From positions 1-64,000 of the forward strand of contig JAJFUQ010000146.1 in assembly GCA_021372355.1 (NCBI GenBank): a stretch of DNA of 64,000 nt. Reading direction: 5' to 3'. Made by a program: the position numbers and the translations under genes. The notes below the pieces were generated by a model. The model did not search any database, was not told the origin of the DNA, and worked only from the letters and a program-made list of their open reading frames with translations. Of the stretch, positions 62,466-64,000 are shown piece after piece. Within the stretch, counting starts at the first letter, position 1. Each line of letters starts with the position of its first letter. The stretch comes from Nocardiaceae bacterium (GTDB lineage: Bacteria; Actinomycetota; Actinomycetes; Mycobacteriales; Mycobacteriaceae).

Positions 62466-63823
62466 GGGGTGGCGTCGGCCGCCGCCGCGAGTTCGTCAAG
62501 CGCGTCGGAGAACGCATCGGCCAAGGACCACAGATCTGGCACCAACTCGGCAGACGCGATGAGCGCGACGTTGAGTTTGTCCTCGAGCGAGGTGACGGTG
62601 ATCGTGAGACCCGCCCCTTGCAACACCGGACCGAGCGCGTAGTAGCCGACCATGCGCGCCCCGAGCAGATACATCGGCTGCTGGGGGCCCGGGACGTTGG
62701 CGACGAGCAGGTTGTACGAACCGCGAGAACCGCCCAGCCGCAGCTGCGTGTAGGCGCGCATCGCGTCGGCGACATAGCCGGGACTCGTGAACGGTTCTGC
62801 AGAGCGCAGTTCGCTGGCCGGCACTGCCGTCAGCGGGATCGACGACTCATGCGCGGCAACCGTCGCGCTGAGCTGCTCGATCGGATCATCGATCTCCGAA
62901 TGGAGGGTCGTCACCGCTTCCTGCAGACGCACTTTGGCGTTCTTTTTCTTCTTGTCGCGAATGGCGACGGTCTCGAGCGCGCCAAGTGCCTTCGACGGAA
63001 GTTCGCCGCGGTCTTCGAGGTACATCCGGAGAGCACGCGCGACAAGCGTGATGATGACGTCGTTCACCCGAACGCCGAACGCATTCGTGATGACGTCGAC
63101 CTCTTTGAGGCCGAGCTGCAAGTAGGCGACATTGCGCCGGCCGGTGATCGTCCGGTTGAACGGAGTCAGCGGAACCGAGCGGCGGCGGACGCTGCCGATG
63201 AGCTGGCCGGGAATCTGGGGAATCGACAGTGCGAACTCACCCAAGGCGCGCACCGGGCGCTGCGAGGCGCCGAACAGCCCGCCGAGAGCAAGGCCAAGCG
63301 GATTGGGGTGCTGTTCCCGAACGACCGGCTCAGGCGGGTCGGCATCGGCCGTCGCGCGGCAGAGGCGCCCGAATATGTTCAGGTCCGGGTCGCCGGACAG
63401 GACCGTCAGATGAATCTTCATCAGCAGAACGATGTGACCTGACGTCGAACCTTCGATGACCCAGGCTTCCCACAATGCGCGCGAACGGTCGAGCGGCTGG
63501 CCCGCGATGTGTGCGATCGCTTCCGAAATCTGCTCGGGCTCACCAGGAGCCGGAACCGTGATGCGGTGGCAATGGCGGTCGATATCGAAGTTGTCGTCGT
63601 CCGCGAGAACTGGGTTGTCGAGATTGAACAGCGAATCGAAAACCTTGCTGCGGGCTCCGGGAATTGCACGGATGTATGAACCGAGAGCGGGCTGGAACGC
63701 TGCGAAGGAATATCCACCGGTAATGGTCGCGGGGTCGAGCTCGGCGACGTAGCAAACGTGGAGGAGCTGCGCAGGAGTCTCCAGCTTCAAAAAGCCAGAT
63801 TGGAGTTCGCTCAGCCGCGCCAT
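62462..63823 (-). CDS. Wax ester synthase/diacylglycerol acyltransferase family protein, degenerate active site
   Basis: 453 residues, full length. The N-terminal LQSGFLKLETPAQLLHV, ITGRRNVAYLQLGLKEVD and the C-terminal NLLVANVPGPQQPMYLLGARM are standard for WS/DGAT. The catalytic HHxxxDG is replaced by H138-L-T-V-L-S143-G144: the second His and the Asp are lost. Acyltransferase activity in the usual way is therefore doubtful. The stop overlaps the RNase D start. Upstream on the same strand is the unidentified 3' fragment, so these form one operon. Confidence 0.92.
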   Translation of the reverse strand: MARLSELQSGFLKLETPAQLLHVCYVAELDPATITGGYSFAAFQPALGSYIRAIPGARSKVFDSLFNLDNPVLADDDNFDIDRHCHRITVPAPGEPEQISEAIAHIAGQPLDRSRALWEAWVIEGSTSGHIVLLMKIHLTVLSGDPDLNIFGRLCRATADADPPEPVVREQHPNPLGLALGGLFGASQRPVRALGEFALSIPQIPGQLIGSVRRRSVPLTPFNRTITGRRNVAYLQLGLKEVDVITNAFGVRVNDVIITLVARALRMYLEDRGELPSKALGALETVAIRDKKKKNAKVRLQEAVTTLHSEIDDPIEQLSATVAAHESSIPLTAVPASELRSAEPFTSPGYVADAMRAYTQLRLGGSRGSYNLLVANVPGPQQPMYLLGARMVGYYALGPVLQGAGLTITVTSLEDKLNVALIASAELVPDLWSLADAFSDALDELAAAADATP

Positions 63824-63863
63824 ATCGAGTGATACTAGTGAGCCGCCACTCGATCAAGGTCTG

Positions 63864-63998
63864 TTAGTGAGGAATTCCGAATTTCGTTGTCGTTCCGCGT
63901 TGTTTCGGAAGCGCAATCGACGTAATTCCCTCTGGCGGAAGGCCGGCGGCCGATGCGAGGACCTCGCAAAAGGCCTCGACATGAGCACCGAGTTGGTC
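63864..63998 (-). CDS. C-terminal 44 residues of an unidentified protein (cut by the window end)
   Basis: Open frame running in from the right edge and ending TAA at 63864-63866, 40 bases before the WS/DGAT start. The sequence begins DQLGAHVEAFCEVLASAAGL and ends FGIPH. No family is recognised. Spacing and strand suggest it is the gene before the WS/DGAT-family gene in the same operon. Confidence 0.5.
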   Translation of the reverse strand, partial: DQLGAHVEAFCEVLASAAGLPPEGITSIALPKQRGTTTKFGIPH

Positions 63999-64000
63999 TG

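Overview
The window is high-GC DNA with short intergenic gaps, GTG and TTG starts and many TAnnnT -10 boxes sitting 6-8 bases before a start codon. It carries ideR, sigA/sigB, ppgK, cei, dut, ceoB/ceoC and a WS/DGAT-family acyltransferase. This points to a mycolic-acid actinomycete (Mycobacteriales: Gordonia, Williamsia, Rhodococcus or a close relative). I cannot assign a species from sequence alone. From memory of M. tuberculosis gene order, the backbone matches the Rv2733c-Rv2681 block in opposite orientation, with several insertions.
Layout. 1-7.6 kb: tRNA modification and cell-wall/ribosome housekeeping (miaB 3' end, a four-helix membrane protein, a DUF349 protein, an Rv2728c-like gene, miaA, dapF, hflX, an exported propeller-like protein). 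7.6-11.7 kb: accessory lipid module, a TetR regulator divergent from a 977-residue SRPBCC/thiolase-like/crotonase fusion across a perfect palindromic operator, plus a DUF302 gene. 11.9-17.7 kb: divergent lexA and a ChiZ-like gene with SOS boxes, nrdR, hrpA. 17.8-23.2 kb: aminotransferase, PhzF-like protein, DUF3516 helicase, PAC2 protein. 23.2-30 kb: lipoprotein, DUF4192, galE-ideR, sigB, DUF3099, DUF3039, YihY/BrkB.
30-42.4 kb is the most variable part: a helicase, an unknown membrane protein with a small partner, an IS150-type element inserted in the loop of a terminator hairpin, a KhtT/KhtU-like cation antiporter pair, DUF4383, a three-gene operon of exported protein / DUF6529 membrane protein / Tat-Rieske lipoprotein, and an FHA-FHA-ABC exporter like Rv1747. 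42.4-55.9 kb: cyclase, sigA, ppgK, suhB-like IMPase, an unlisted 59-residue EF-hand-like repeat protein, cei, DUF4193, a UvrA-like ATPase, DUF3093, a 162-bp inverted-repeat element, dut-DUF3710, hydrolase, OB-fold protein, DUF3159, ceoC and ceoB. 56-64 kb: APC permease, TRAM RNA methyltransferase, dxs, RNase D, WS/DGAT-family protein with a degenerate active site, and the 3' end of an unidentified gene.
How it works together. Most genes serve central upkeep: tRNA and ribosome quality control, DAP and isoprenoid precursor supply, dUTP removal, SOS and iron control, primary and stress sigma factors, envelope integrity. The accessory parts concern lipid/acyl-CoA metabolism, cation/proton exchange and a possible membrane electron-transfer chain. 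No tRNA, rRNA or CRISPR array was seen.
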